In this document: positions 10,656-20,727 of the stretch, in pieces
Layout of the letters: each line of letters starts with the position of its first letter
How positions within the stretch are numbered: the first letter of the stretch is position 1
DNA from: Welwitschia mirabilis
Lineage: Eukaryota > Gnetophyta > Gnetopsida > Welwitschiales
Direction: 5' to 3'
DNA: 26,609 nucleotides
Assembly (NCBI GenBank): GCA_051453625.1
Contig: JBOZIK010000001.1
Coordinates: forward strand, 160,506,804-160,533,412
Notes under the pieces: generated by a model
Told to the model about the DNA's origin: nothing
The model's input: only the letters and a program-made list of their open reading frames with translations
The model's database searches: none
Position numbers and translations under genes: made by a program

Positions 10656-11878
10656 TGTAAAGTAAGATTGACCAATTTGACACACTTGCAGAGTACATTT
10701 TTAGGTCCTATTGACAATTTTTCTAGGGATATATGCAAAATTATGTAAAGCTTTCATATGGGTTATAAGATGCACTAATTTACAACATAAGAAGCTATTT
10801 TTGCATGATGATGGATTAAAGCACAAAGATCAAGATGAAGTTAAGCAAGGAGAACAATTTGTTTACTCTACCATGGGGATAATTATGCAAAATGATAGTT
10901 ATCATGCATGTTGTTGGGACAACTTATGCAAAATGATAATTGTCTTGTATGCCCTAGGAATGACCATTGTATAATGATAAGAAATTAAATAGGATTAACC
11001 GTCATTTCCTATTTTAGGAAATGACACCTAAGATAACAGTTAGCACAAGTTTAATGATTAATATGTGTTAAGCATCAGTTGGTTATTAGAGTGGTTAGCC
11101 ACTATTTCATGGGATGAGAGGAAAAATAATAAATTAAATAGTTTGAAAAAGTAATCTAATTGTTATAAAAGGATATACTATATTCACACCTCTTCATTTC
11201 ACACCCCTTAGTGACCATTAATCACCCATCCAAAACTATAAATAAATCCTTTTAGATCTTATTAAAAATAATCTTTTATCATCCAAATTCTTGTAACAAT
11301 TGAAGATTGTTGGAGATAAGGAAATCCATTCAACTTGTAAGAAGGAATACCTTGATGTTAGGTACTGAACCTTCCATTATGAAGTTGTTGTTATAGATGA
11401 ATGTAATTAAATTTTTTAAAATAAAACATTGATTAAATTGAAACTTTTTTAAATGCATTTGAAACTCTTTTTAAATGTATTATTGTTGTTTCTTATATCT
11501 TATCTTAATTGCAATTTAAGTAACATTAATTCGTAATTGAAATAGGTTATTGGAACCAATCTAGTGACAGTAGATTGAAAATTTAGTTACTTCATTAGAA
11601 TTGCATTTACTCTTCATTACATGACATTTCATTTTCATCCGAGCATTATTTAATTTCATTTCCCATTAAGTAAAATTCAAAGCTATATTATTCTTCTCTT
11701 CTTAAAATCAATTTTTCAAATTCTCTTTTAGGAGTCTTCTCTAAGTGTATGACATTTGGGTTGATACCACTATGCAAATGTCTATTATGTATAATTATAT
11801 TAACATCTTTTTAGGTGTTGTGAATTAAATTTGATCTTTAGAATATTGGAATTAGAAGTACAAATATGCATCACAACA
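10656..11878 (+). mobile_element. LTR A1 (5' LTR of the family A element)
   Basis: The 1.2 kb LTR runs from TGTAAAGTAAG to CATCACAACA and is followed by a tRNA-Asp primer-binding site. It aligns end to end with A3 (20728-21962) and, less well, with A2 (18647-19819). Landmarks are GGATATATGCAAAATTATG at 10727-10745, AAGATCAAGATGAAGTTAAG at 10827-10846, and a TATA box at 11164-11170. Then come ATACCTTGATGTTAGGTA in the R region and a U5 with TCTCTAAGTGTATGACATTT. Judged by eye, A1 and A3 are clearly closer to each other than either is to A2. The 87-codon frame at 10711-10974 lies in U3 and is not a gene. The flanking bases do not give a clean five-base target duplication. Confidence 0.85.
11164..11170 (+). 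promoter_or_regulatory. TATA box of LTR A1
   Basis: TTGTTATAAAAGGATA is kept identically in A3 (TATAAAA at 21240-21246) and reads TTGTTATGAAATTGTG in A2. The position fits the U3 promoter that would drive the element's genomic RNA. Confidence 0.55.
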
Positions 11879-11883
11879 TTTTA

Positions 11884-11901
11884 ACACCATTGTCAGGGAA
11901 G
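11884..11901 (+). other. Primer-binding site, tRNA-Asp type, decayed
   Basis: TAACACCATTGTCAGGGA aligns without gaps to TGGCGCCGTTGCCGGGGA, the site used by Athila/Tat elements and complementary to the tRNA-Asp 3' end. Twelve of 18 positions match, and all six differences are G to A or C to T. It lies five bases after the 3' end of LTR A1, as expected. Confidence 0.8.
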
Positions 11902-12005
11902 ACTTCAAGAGAAAAATAAGATTGTCATTACTCAAGTAAGTAATTTGAATTTATTTCAAATTTTTTATTTAAGTAGTGTTATATTTTATCCTCTTGAATC
12001 TACTT

Positions 12006-12360
12006 GTAATTGCTTGATTACGCATTGGTTTATAAGTAATTGCTTAATTATCCATTTTAAGTGCACTTAAATTCCTTTCCTTGTAATTTGTAACATTTAG
12101 GTTTAATTTTTTGAAATCTTCTTTTCTTTACTTTTTAATGCAATTTTAATTTGAAGGATTTATATTTCAATTTAGAAATACATTAGATCTACCCCTTACA
12201 CTTTGTGTGATTTTGGGAATTATCACATTAATTATTACTTTCAATAAACTTGATCTATGCTTTGTGCTTTATGTAATCTAAGTGTTTACCACATTCATTT
12301 GGTATATCCTACTCCTTGCACCTTTGCGTAATCCTAGAAATTGTTACCACTTGAATGTAA
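12006..12360 (+). repeat. Tandem repeats in the family A leader
   Basis: Two arrays lie between the primer-binding site and gag. GTAATTGCTTGATTACGCATT at 12006 is repeated 30 bases later as GTAATTGCTTAATTATCCATT. From about 12187 to 12360, three units of roughly 55-65 bases follow the pattern GATCTA-CCTTGCACTTTGTGTAAT-CTAG-AATTGTTACCACATT. Tandem repeats in untranslated parts are known from Tat/Ogre relatives. Confidence 0.5.
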
Positions 12361-12396
12361 AAAAGTTTTTATAACATAATTTGAACTTATAAGGTA

Positions 12397-13741
12397 ATGG
12401 TAAATAGGAACAAAGGCAAACACGCTCATGTAAAATGTTACTTAAAGAAATAATCAAAAAAGATTTAGTGTACTTTAATTTAATAAATCTAGATAAGAAA
12501 TGAAAGTTTATTTCTTTAATTAAGTAACATGGTTATTCTGCATTTACTATTTCTTATTCGCATACTTTTAAACTTTTAAAAATATCTAAAAATCAACTAA
12601 GTTCTACTAAAAATTCTATTTTGCCTAATAATCCTAATTCTCTTACTTTTATGACATTTAGTAAATCTTTACTTAAAATATCAAGAGCCTCTAGCTTAAA
12701 TATCACTCTAAAGGATATGTTGGCTAATAAAAAAAAGGGAACTTCAAAACCCATTTGACCTACCCACTTTAAAAACTTAAATGCCCATCCTACCTTTTCT
12801 GAAGAACCTAATGAAGACCCATTTCAACACATAGTTGAAATTAAACAACTCATTCTAATCTTAAGAAATGAAAAAAAATAAAATTTTAGATAGAATGTAC
12901 ATAATCATCTTGCCATTTACCTTTGAAGAAAAAGTGAAAAATTGGATTAAAACCATTTCACACAAAAGTCTTAAGTCATGGAACTAAGTACAAGAAGTTT
13001 TTATCAAATTATTCATGAATGAAATAGTTATGAGAAAAAGAAAAAAGTCATAACAAATTTCCAATAATACCCTCATAAAGATTACTTCTGAGTATATGAA
13101 AGATTTTTTGATAGCTATGTCATTCAACCTAGTGAATGAATTTGCAAAAGAAGAACTTATTAATCAATTCTATAATGGGTTGAATAGTCAAACCAAATAA
13201 ATAGTATATTTTTCATGCATTGGAAAGTTACTCAATTTAACCTTACACAACACTTGCAAATTATTATAAGACCTTATATGAAGAAGTCAAAAATGGCCAA
13301 AAATTACATGTAAAAACACTAGACTATAGGTAAAATGCTTAGAGATTAAAAAAAAGAACAATATGAAGAATAATAACCAAAGGGTAATACCATACTTAGT
13401 GATCTTACTAGCATCTTGGGTAGTTATGAAAAAATATTAACTAATGAAAAAGGGTTAAATTAACTCAACCATTGTAAAATATGTGACAAAAAGTCTCACC
13501 CCATTAAGAAATGCTTATATTTACCAACTTGAAGGGAGGTCATGTTTAATGAATTTTATGCATTTAATCAAAGGCTAAATAAATTTAAAGGCAATTAATA
13601 ATATTCATAATGAAATAATGGACCTTCAACATCTTTCAAACTCTCATATAATAAGAAATTCAGACACCATAACTATTAGCCCAATTTTGCCAACTACAAT
13701 TAAAATGATCCTTATCGAGCAATGATGGAAGAACTACAAAA
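12397..13741 (+). pseudogene. Gag (capsid and nucleocapsid), broken
   Basis: Gag packages the element's RNA into virus-like particles. The first possible start is at 12397 (MVNRNKGKHAHVK). A second segment, from about 12602 to 12880, ends with EEPNEDPFQHIVEIKQL, like the start of the plant Retrotrans_gag domain. The frame then shifts, and 12910-13200 carries the capsid core: LPFTFEEKVKNWIK, SLKSWN followed by a stop at a likely former Gln, QEVFIKLFM, then EELINQFYNGL, which is the usual FY-GL end. After further frameshifts an intact zinc knuckle of the CX2CX4HX4C type lies at 13473-13514 (CKICDKKSHPIKKC). An Asn/Tyr/Pro-rich tail follows, ending with DPYRAMMEELQNM near 13750. Internal stops and at least two frameshifts make it non-functional. 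Confidence 0.8.
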
Positions 13742-14280
13742 TATGTAAGATACCACTAATTAAAACCTAGAAAACTAGAATAATAACTTAGAAAATTTGA
13801 TTGACTTCCTTTGAAAAAACATGCTAGGGAATCAAAGGCCTCAAGGATTAGTTGCCACCCAAATGAAGTGAATAAAGATTAGAAAGTAGTTACCATAAGT
13901 GGACATGATACTATTCCTCATGAAGAATCCTTAACTTTTTTCCATAAAGATAAGAAAGTTTCTCAAGAATATGACATTAAAATTTTGAATTAACCAAACC
14001 TTCCTTCTACTCTTAACTCTAAATCCAACAATAACAACCAACATTTAAAGAAGAAGACTATTTCGTGGATGGATATATTGAATGCCAATCCAACTTATGA
14101 CAAGTATTCAAAGGTAATTATGAATGAAATCACTCTTAAATCATCATTTTATAATATCCTTCAAGACAATTCCAAATACAACTGAATTTGGAAAGACTTA
14201 GTATTAAGAAAATAAAAAAGGACAATCCTAAGTAAGGTTTTCATTGTAGAATTCCTTTCCAACTTGGTTTCTCAAAAAGT

Positions 14281-14716
14281 CTCTAAGTTTAAAGATTCAA
14301 GAGAAGCCATTGTTTGTGTTTTTTTGGAAAGAAATAAGAAAATCAAAAAAGCCTTAATAGACATAAGGACAAGTTTAAATATTATGCCTTTTCATATTTT
14401 TAAAAAGTTTGGATTAGAATAAAGGATTGTACCTACTAGAATAGTATTGGAATTAGCTAATACAATAATTAAGAAACTGATATGAATAAAAAACTTAGCC
14501 ATTTAAATTGAGGAATCTTTTTATCCTATAGATGTGGTTATTATTAAGATTAAACATAGTCAAGGATACCCTCTACTTTTAGAAAGAGCCTTTTGTGCAA
14601 CAACTCATTATTTTTTTAATAATTACACAGGGATGATGGAATGTCATATAGGCAATGAAATGTTTAGCATTAGAGTATTTAAATCCATTGAAAAAGACAT
14701 GGGAGATGAATTATAG
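14281..14716 (+). pseudogene. Retroviral-type aspartic protease domain, broken
   Basis: The protease cuts the element's polyprotein. At 14360-14386 the frame reads DIRTSLNIMP, the counterpart of the Athila/Tat active-site motif DLGASVNLMP; the Gly next to the catalytic Asp is replaced by Arg, which should abolish activity. Downstream, in the same frame, are KKFGLE, FYPIDVVII and QGYPLLLERAFCATTHYFF, matching the second half of the family including the LGRPF-like flap region (here LERAF). Stops near 14420, 14484 and 14505 interrupt it; the last replaces a Gln expected in the family. The longest open piece is 14534-14716. Confidence 0.8.
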
Positions 14717-15146
14717 ATAGAAGAAAAAGTTAGGTCATTCATGTTAGTGCAATATCATCCTTTAGAAGAAAGGATCCTTTCATCACATGACTTAATCTTG
14801 TTTGATGATGAAGAGGAATCTTCTATTATTCTTAAATATTTAAACTCCTTCAATTCTTGCAACCTATATTATAAAGACTTTGAATCTATACTTAAATATA
14901 ATATTCAACATATAAGATCCATTGAAAATCTTTTACATCAAAATGGGTGTTCCAAAAAAGACTTACCTAATGATTTGAAATACATTTTCTTAAATAAAAA
15001 TACTAATAAGTCATTGATCATCAGTTCTTAACTTCATCCTTTTCAAGAAAAAGATTGATTAAACTTATCACTTTAAAAATAAAATCTTTTGCTTAGTTTT
15101 ATAAAGATATTAGTGGTATTCCTTTCATATTATTCAACAAAAAAAT
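14717..15146 (+). pseudogene. Pol linker between protease and reverse transcriptase
   Basis: This continues in the protease frame. An open piece at 14741-15031 begins in a charged region and ends with LPNDLKYIFLNKNTNKSLI, the counterpart of the conserved LP-LKYAFL segment that precedes reverse transcriptase in Athila/Tat pol. After the stop at about 15029, a shifted frame gives YKDISGIPF, matching the conserved I-GI-P block. The region is degraded but collinear with the family. Confidence 0.65.
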
Positions 15147-15718
15147 TATCTAGAGGATAATGCTAAACCCATTAGATAACCTCAAAGAAGGCTTAATCCT
15201 ATCAATAAGCAAGTAGTTAAGGATGAAATCATTAAACTTATAGATTTAATTATCATCTATGTCCTTTCAGATAGTGAATGGATTAGTCATCTTACTAGAG
15301 AACCCAAAAAGGGAGGAAAGTGATGAGTGTGCATTAATTTTAGGAAACTCAATGATGTAACCAAAAAAGATCATTATCCCTTACCTTTTATTAATCAAGT
15401 TCTAGATAGGATCCAAGGTCATGCTTATCATTACTTTCTTGATAGATGTAGTGATTATAACCAAGTGTGCATTTCTAATGAAGATCAATCTAAGACAACC
15501 TTCACCTTCCCTTTTGGTACTTTTGCCTTTAAAAGAATGTCCTTTGACCTATGTAATGCTCTAAAAACCTTTTAAAGAATCATGATGGGTATTTTCTTAG
15601 ATATGATTGAGGATTATATTGCGATATTTATGGATGACTTCTCTATTTTTGGTGACTCTTTTGAATAAACCTCACAAAACGTCCTTGACCATTATATAGA
15701 AATTGGCCTTAATCTAAG
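15147..15718 (+). pseudogene. Reverse transcriptase domain, broken
   Basis: This domain copies element RNA into DNA. One frame is collinear with Ty3/gypsy reverse transcriptase over its length. It starts PQRRLNPINKQVV, then DSEWISHLTREPKKGGK, INFRKLNDVTKKDHYPLPF, LDRCSDYNQV (usual LD-YSGYNQI), TTFTFPFGTFAFKRM, FDLCNA, and the catalytic FMDD at 15627-15638 followed by FSIFG. Both catalytic Asp residues survive. The frame is broken by stops before PQRRL, by a double stop before VCINF, after KTF, after DSFE, and near 15719. At least four are explained by single or double C-to-T or G-to-A changes from Gln, Trp or Arg codons. The longest open part is 15327-15575. The FMDDFS-FG form is typical of Athila/Tat rather than chromoviruses. 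Confidence 0.9.
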
Positions 15719-16430
15719 TTGAAAAAAGGCAATCTCTTTGAGAGGGATGGGATTGTATTTGATTATTACATTTCTTGTAATGGTATTAAGATGGACCCTT
15801 CCAATATAGACATCATCAAAAATCTATCTTCTTCAACTAATATCAAACAAGTAAGATCATTTCTTGGCCATGCTAGATTCTATAGAATATTCATTAAGGA
15901 CTATGTCAATATTTACAAATCTCTTCATTCCCTTCTTAAAAAAGATGTCAAATTTGATTAGAATTGGGATTTTCAAAATGCCTTTAAAAATCTTAAGGAC
16001 AAAATCACTTCTGAACCCATTGTAGAAGGACCTAATTGGACCATAGATTTTGAGTTATTGTGTGATGCATAATGCTATAAATATTCTTATAGATGTAGTT
16101 CTAGGATAAAACATGAAAAGGGATATACAATCATTACTTATAATAGTGAAACCCTTTCAAAAGCTTAATTAAAATATACCACCAACAAAAATGAAATGAT
16201 TGATATCATCTTTTATCTTGATAAACTAATACATTAACTTATTGGTTTTTATACCAATGTTTATACTAATCATGTAGTCATCTACTATCTTATGATTTTA
16301 AAAAAAATTCAAGTGCAAGACTTATTTGATGGATACTTCTCATGTAAGAATTCAACTTAACATTCATAGATAAAAATAGTAAACAAAATCATGTTGTTAA
16401 TCATCTTTCAAGAATCCCTTAAGAAAGGAA
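15719..16430 (+). pseudogene. RT connection and RNase H domain, broken
   Basis: After a frameshift the pol frame continues with ERDGIVFDYYISCNGIKMDP, SSSTNIKQVRSFLGHARFYR and FIKDYVNIYKSLHSLLKKDV, the classic segment after the catalytic reverse transcriptase motif. RNase H, which removes the RNA strand, follows: FELLCDA at 16052-16069 with the first catalytic Asp, KYTTNKNEM with the Glu, then VYTNHVVIYYL, where the family has TDH; the second Asp is Asn here (AAT at 16268-16270). The domain ends, after a frameshift, with EFNLTFIDKNSKQNHVVNH and LSRIP, matching the F-L-I-DKKG-N-VADHLSR ending. Stops lie after CDA, before LKYTT and before LIGFY. Confidence 0.85.
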
Positions 16431-17096
16431 TCTTTTCATTTCTCTTCTAATCTTCCTATCAAGGATTTGTTTCATGATGAATAATTATTTTATATCTATG
16501 ATTTATATGCTATATCTTCTTAACATCTCACTCCTTGATATGCTAATGTTATTAACTATATTGTTACTTTTAAAACCCCTTAACATTGGAATTCTAATTA
16601 AAGAAAATAATTTCTCCATATAATAGGGAATTATGAATAGAATGATTCATACCTCTACTAAAAATGTAAAGATCAAATCATGTGTAAGTGTTTGCCAATG
16701 TGGGAATAGCTTTAACATTTTGATGAGAAAATAACAAGTGCTCTCATTGATAATTCATCCACAAAGTCCAAGCCAAATTCAATCATGATATAAATCTTCT
16801 CCATAAATCTTTTAAACCAAGTCAATTTATGCCATTGGATAATACTCGAATACATCTTATACATAACAAGTTGACCTCTAAATGGCTTGGTCCTTATCAT
16901 GTAAAAAGGGTACATTCCAATGGCTCTGTTTAGATCTCTAACCTTCAAACTTAAAAAAATTCAAAAAGTAAATGGACAAAGGTTAAAACTATATACATCT
17001 ATAAATGATCGCTTCTATATCTTAAAGATAACCAAAGAAATTAACTTGAAAGATCCTCTTTGCAGAAATGAAGATATTCCTTTAGCCACCTACTAA
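16431..17096 (+). pseudogene. Integrase with catalytic core missing
   Basis: Integrase would insert the DNA copy into chromosomes. The N-terminal part is present, broken by stops: DLFHDE, YANVINYIVTFKTP, HIIGNYE and KCKDQIMCKCLPMWE near 16704, the part leading to the zinc-binding domain. Soon after, from about 16770, the sequence is already in the C-terminal part: HDINLLHKSFKPSQFMPLD, LTSKWLGPYHVKRVHSNGS, and KVNGQRLK in another frame. The zinc-binding domain and the DDE catalytic core, about 300 residues in relatives, are absent. The final recognisable residues are NLKDPLCRNEDIPLATY near 17090. The 78-codon minus-strand frame at 16712-16948 is only the antisense of this region. Confidence 0.8.
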
Positions 17097-18612
17097 ATCC
17101 TTTCTTAGATTTACTTCTTAGTTTAAGTTTTGATATTACTTAATCATCTTCAACTTCATTTGTGTCTAACTTCCATAGGTATTATCAATGTTTAAGTAAT
17201 ATTTTACTTTGGATTTTTATGTGTTAAAGACTAGATTTAGCAATCTTTATCTACAATCAATGTCCTTGATTATTTTATTGTAAAGTACTAATTATGTTAA
17301 TCCAATACTTATTTTCAACCATATACTTTATTGGAAAAGAATAAAAATAAAAATAAAGAAAAAAAATATTAATGAAAAAATATTACCTTCTTGAAATTAT
17401 ACCATGATTTGCTATCATAAGTATACTAGGGCAAATTTTCCTCAAAGCAGCCTTTGGAAGTATGACATGATAGCTATGGAAACTTCACTAAAGGATTAGT
17501 TAGCCATGATCTAGCTTCAAATTATGGGTTCTTATTCTCTTAGCAGTGGTTGCACTCCCCTCATCATAATGAATAGTACTATTCAACACCCATTGACTTA
17601 AAAACTTCCATCACTCCAAGGCATATACTTTATGAGCATATGAGTATATTGATCATTAGATGGTATCTTATTAAAGTACCATGGTTGTCAATGCTAAAGA
17701 AGGATTGAATTATGATTCAAACATCACTTGATAGTTTGTAAAATAATCAGTAGATATTTTCATCATCACCACCCTTTTGAACGGTTCTTTATGATGTTTT
17801 ACATTGAATCATGAATTTCTATATCAAGTATCTTTGGAACATTTACCATGAAGTTTTGCTAATTGGAAGTTAAGGTAAAAATTTAATCTTCTTCATGTTC
17901 TCTCTTTTCCATTTTTCTTTTTGTCTTATCTTAGTTTTCTGGTTTATCTTCTTAAAGTCATTTTTCTTTCTTTTTCCAAAATAATGATTAGGACTTTATC
18001 ATTTTCTAGTCTATTTGTTACATTTTTTTCATCACTTGAATTTTATGAATAAAATCAAATTGAGCTCCACCTTGAAGATCCTTTAACATGATAGAATTAA
18101 TGCTCTCCATCTCAATCCTTTCCTTAATATTATTTATTTTTCATAACCTCTTGTTTCACTTAACCTTACAATCATAATCTATTAGTATAGTTTACAATAT
18201 TTTTTACGCTTTAAAACATGCTTTTATATGATTTAGTCTATGGATATCTAAAATTTTCATATAGGATTATTTATCATATCTAGACGAATTTCTTTTTCTT
18301 TTATCCATGATTTACACAACTTGAGATAACTTGCACATTTAATGGGGAGGGTATATACATATATTACATCATTTATGGACCAAAAGTTTTTACCTTAGAA
18401 CTTAGGCCTTAATTTAATGTAAATATATGTGACAATTTTTAAGCTAATGCTTGGTAGTATATATCTTATTTAACTTATGCCTTTTAGCAATTGTGATGTA
18501 TTTGGAATTTTGTACTCAAAACTTAATTCTAATGATATGCACATGTTTTGAGTTTTTTTTATTTTCTCACTCATTTTATTAATTTATCTTATGACTTGTT
18601 ATTCATGTACTT
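17097..18612 (+). mobile_element. 3' untranslated internal region preceding LTR A2
   Basis: About 1.5 kb without an env-like or other frame. From about 18075 on it aligns with 20250-20695, the sequence before A3, including ATGATAGAATTAATG (18089) and CACTTAACCTTACAATCAT (18156). A GGGGAGGG tract at 18342-18349 corresponds to the long G-rich tract of the other copy. Long 3' untranslated internal regions are common in this lineage. Confidence 0.6.
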
Positions 18613-18646
18613 TGTCAAGAACTAACAAATGCTAGGTGAGGGGCTA
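18613..18646 (+). other. Pre-LTR motif and polypurine tract of LTR A2
   Basis: TCAAGAACTAACAAATGC and AGGTGAGGGGCTA directly precede the LTR start TGTTACAAAG at 18647. The homologous tract before A3 reads AGATGAGGGGTTA. Confidence 0.65.
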
Positions 18647-19819
18647 TGTTACAAAGTCAAATTAACCTATTTGACATACTTGTAAAGCATATTTTTAGGT
18701 TTTATTAATAGGGTTTTAAGTGATTTATGCAAATTATGTAAAGCTTCCATGCAATTCATGAAATACAATGATTTCTAGTATAAAAAGATATTTTTATATG
18801 ATGATGGACCAAAGGATGATGATCAAAATGGATTTAAGTAAGAAAAAATAGTCATCCATATTGTCATTGGAATAACACATGCAGAATGATAAAGGTAGTC
18901 ATATTGTATGTTATTATAACAACACCTGTAAAATGACAAATAGCAAATGCTATTTGATATGTTCTGACAATCATTTCATGTGTCATTAGGATGATCTCTA
19001 GGATGGTAATCAGCATAGGTCAAATGATCAACACATGCAAGTAGTAGTTGGTAGTTGGAGTAGTCATCCACTATGTCATGGGGATAATAGACTAGATGAG
19101 GAATAGAAGTATTCAAGAAACTAATTTATTTGTTATGAAATTGTGAATCTAATCACACCTTTTCAATTAACACCCATTGATGATCTTTAATTATCCATCC
19201 TAAACTAAAAATAGATCCTCTTAGGCCTTATTACATACCTTTTATCATTCAAATTCTATGATGATTGAATATTATTGGGAGTTAAGCGGGTCCATTCTAC
19301 TTATGAGAAGGACTACCTTGGTGTTAGGTAGTAAATCTTACATTGAGGAGTTATTGTTATAAGTGGATGTACATTAAATTTACTGATAAAGATATTGATT
19401 CACTTGGAACTCTTTTCAAATACTTTCTTGTTTCTTTCTTATAACTTATTGTAATGAAAGTGATATGAATTCATAATTTATATATGCTATAAGAACCAAT
19501 GTAAGTGATAAGAGATTGGAAACTTGATTAATTAATTGCATTAGATTTGCATTCATTCGACATTGCATTGCATTTCACTTCATTTCATAGCATTATTGTG
19601 TTTTATTTCCTATAAAGAAAAAGTCAAAAATATATTATTCTTATCTTTTTGAAATCAATATTTTTAATTTAGAAGTCTTCTCTAAGTGTATAAAATTTGG
19701 ATTAGTCCCACTATGCAAATGTGTATTGTGTGTAATTATATTATCAATTTTTTGGATGTTGTAAATCAAATTTAATCTTTAGAATATTCGAATTGGAAGC
19801 ACAAATATGCATTGCAACA
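18647..19819 (+). mobile_element. LTR A2, divergent family A LTR
   Basis: The LTR runs from TGTTACAAAG to CATTGCAACA and aligns with A1 and A3 over its length, but with many more differences, especially in U3 between 18720 and 19080. It is preceded by a polypurine tract, so it is a 3' LTR. No primer-binding site follows it, so it is not a 5' LTR shared with a second tandem element. The R region keeps GGACTACCTTGGTGTTAGGT at 19310-19329. It is probably the 3' LTR of a separate, 5'-truncated copy or of a recombinant. Confidence 0.8.
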
Positions 19820-20149
19820 ATGTCCTACACCTTTTTAAAACATACTTAAAATAATCAAGTAATAATGGCTTAGGTCATAGTTACATAATATTATTTATCT
19901 TATGAGGACTAGTGAATTTCAAAGCTACTTGACCCTTTACATCCTTACAATAAGCATGAAAAATAAGGACTTAATGTACTTAAGATCCATCTAATTAGAG
20001 AAGACTTATATTAGTTAACTAATAAATTCATTTGTTGATAAAAGAACTTAATAATGTATATTCACAAAGAATTAAAAGTATAAATTTATTCATAAAAATC
20101 GACTTTAAATTAAATTAGAAAAGATACATTACATAAGAAAAAGAAGAAG
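19820..20149. other. Unassigned 330 bases between LTR A2 and gap
   Basis: Not similar to the start of the family A internal region, and without recognisable coding motifs. If A2 belongs to a nested insertion, this could be internal sequence of the surrounding element. Confidence 0.35.
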
Positions 20150-20249
20150 NNNNNNNNNNNNNNNNNNNNNNNNNNNNNNNNNNNNNNNNNNNNNNNNNNN
20201 NNNNNNNNNNNNNNNNNNNNNNNNNNNNNNNNNNNNNNNNNNNNNNNNN
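20150..20249. other. Assembly gap, 100 N
   Basis: Exactly 100 N, a size often used for gaps of unknown length. The sequence right of the gap starts in the middle of the family A 3' internal region, so missing element sequence is likely inside it. Confidence 0.9.
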
Positions 20250-20695
20250 CACCCTTTATCATGATAGCATTAATGTTTTTATTTTCCTAATAATTAGTTT
20301 TTTAATATAACCTCTTCTACCACTTAACCTTACAATCATGAGCTCTTACCCTAGTTTACCTTCTCTTCATAGTTTATATGACTCAAGATGACTATTTCAT
20401 TTAGTTTGGGGGGATTGGTGGGGAAAGGCAAGGGGGGAGGGGAGGGGTTAATGCATATATTAAATGATTTGTGAGATAATATTTTTTAGCTGTCTTTACT
20501 TAACATAAAAATACATGATGTTTTGAACTAATTCTTGATAATATACATCTATTTCATTCATGATTTTTAACAGATTTAGTATATTTTGCATGTTATACTC
20601 AAAAACCTTAATTCTAATGTATATGCTTTAAGTTTTGTTTTTATTTTCTTTCTCATTTCATCACTTGTATCATGACCTGTTATCCAATTACTTTA
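20250..20695 (+). mobile_element. 3' internal region preceding LTR A3
   Basis: Aligns with 18075-18612: ATGATAGCATTAATG, CCACTTAACCTTACAATCAT, and the ATACTCAAAAACCTTAATTC segment are shared. It is cut on the left by the assembly gap, so the coding part that belonged to this copy is not visible. Confidence 0.7.
20408..20447 (+). other. G-rich tract with G-quadruplex potential
   Basis: Within 40 bases there are G runs of 6, 4, 2, 6, 4 and 4, separated by short A/T spacers. Five of them have four or more Gs, more than enough for a four-stranded structure on the + strand RNA or DNA. The homologous place in the other copy (18342-18349) has only GGGGAGGG. It lies about 280 bases before the main polypurine tract. 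Confidence 0.7.
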
Positions 20696-20727
20696 TCAAG
20701 GACTAGAAAAATCTAGATGAGGGGTTA
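20696..20727 (+). other. Pre-LTR motif and polypurine tract of LTR A3
   Basis: TCAAGGACTAGAAAAATC and AGATGAGGGGTTA directly precede the LTR start TGTTAGAAAG at 20728. Confidence 0.65.

Noticed and set aside
10711-10974. 87-codon forward frame
   Set aside because: It lies wholly inside the U3 of LTR A1, and the homologous places in A2 and A3 do not keep it open.
16712-16948. 78-codon minus-strand frame
   Set aside because: It is the antisense of the integrase C-terminal region, which matches its family on the + strand.
17097-18612. An env-like gene after pol, as in some Athila elements
   Set aside because: No frame with a signal peptide, membrane segment or even a long open stretch was found between integrase and the 3' LTR.
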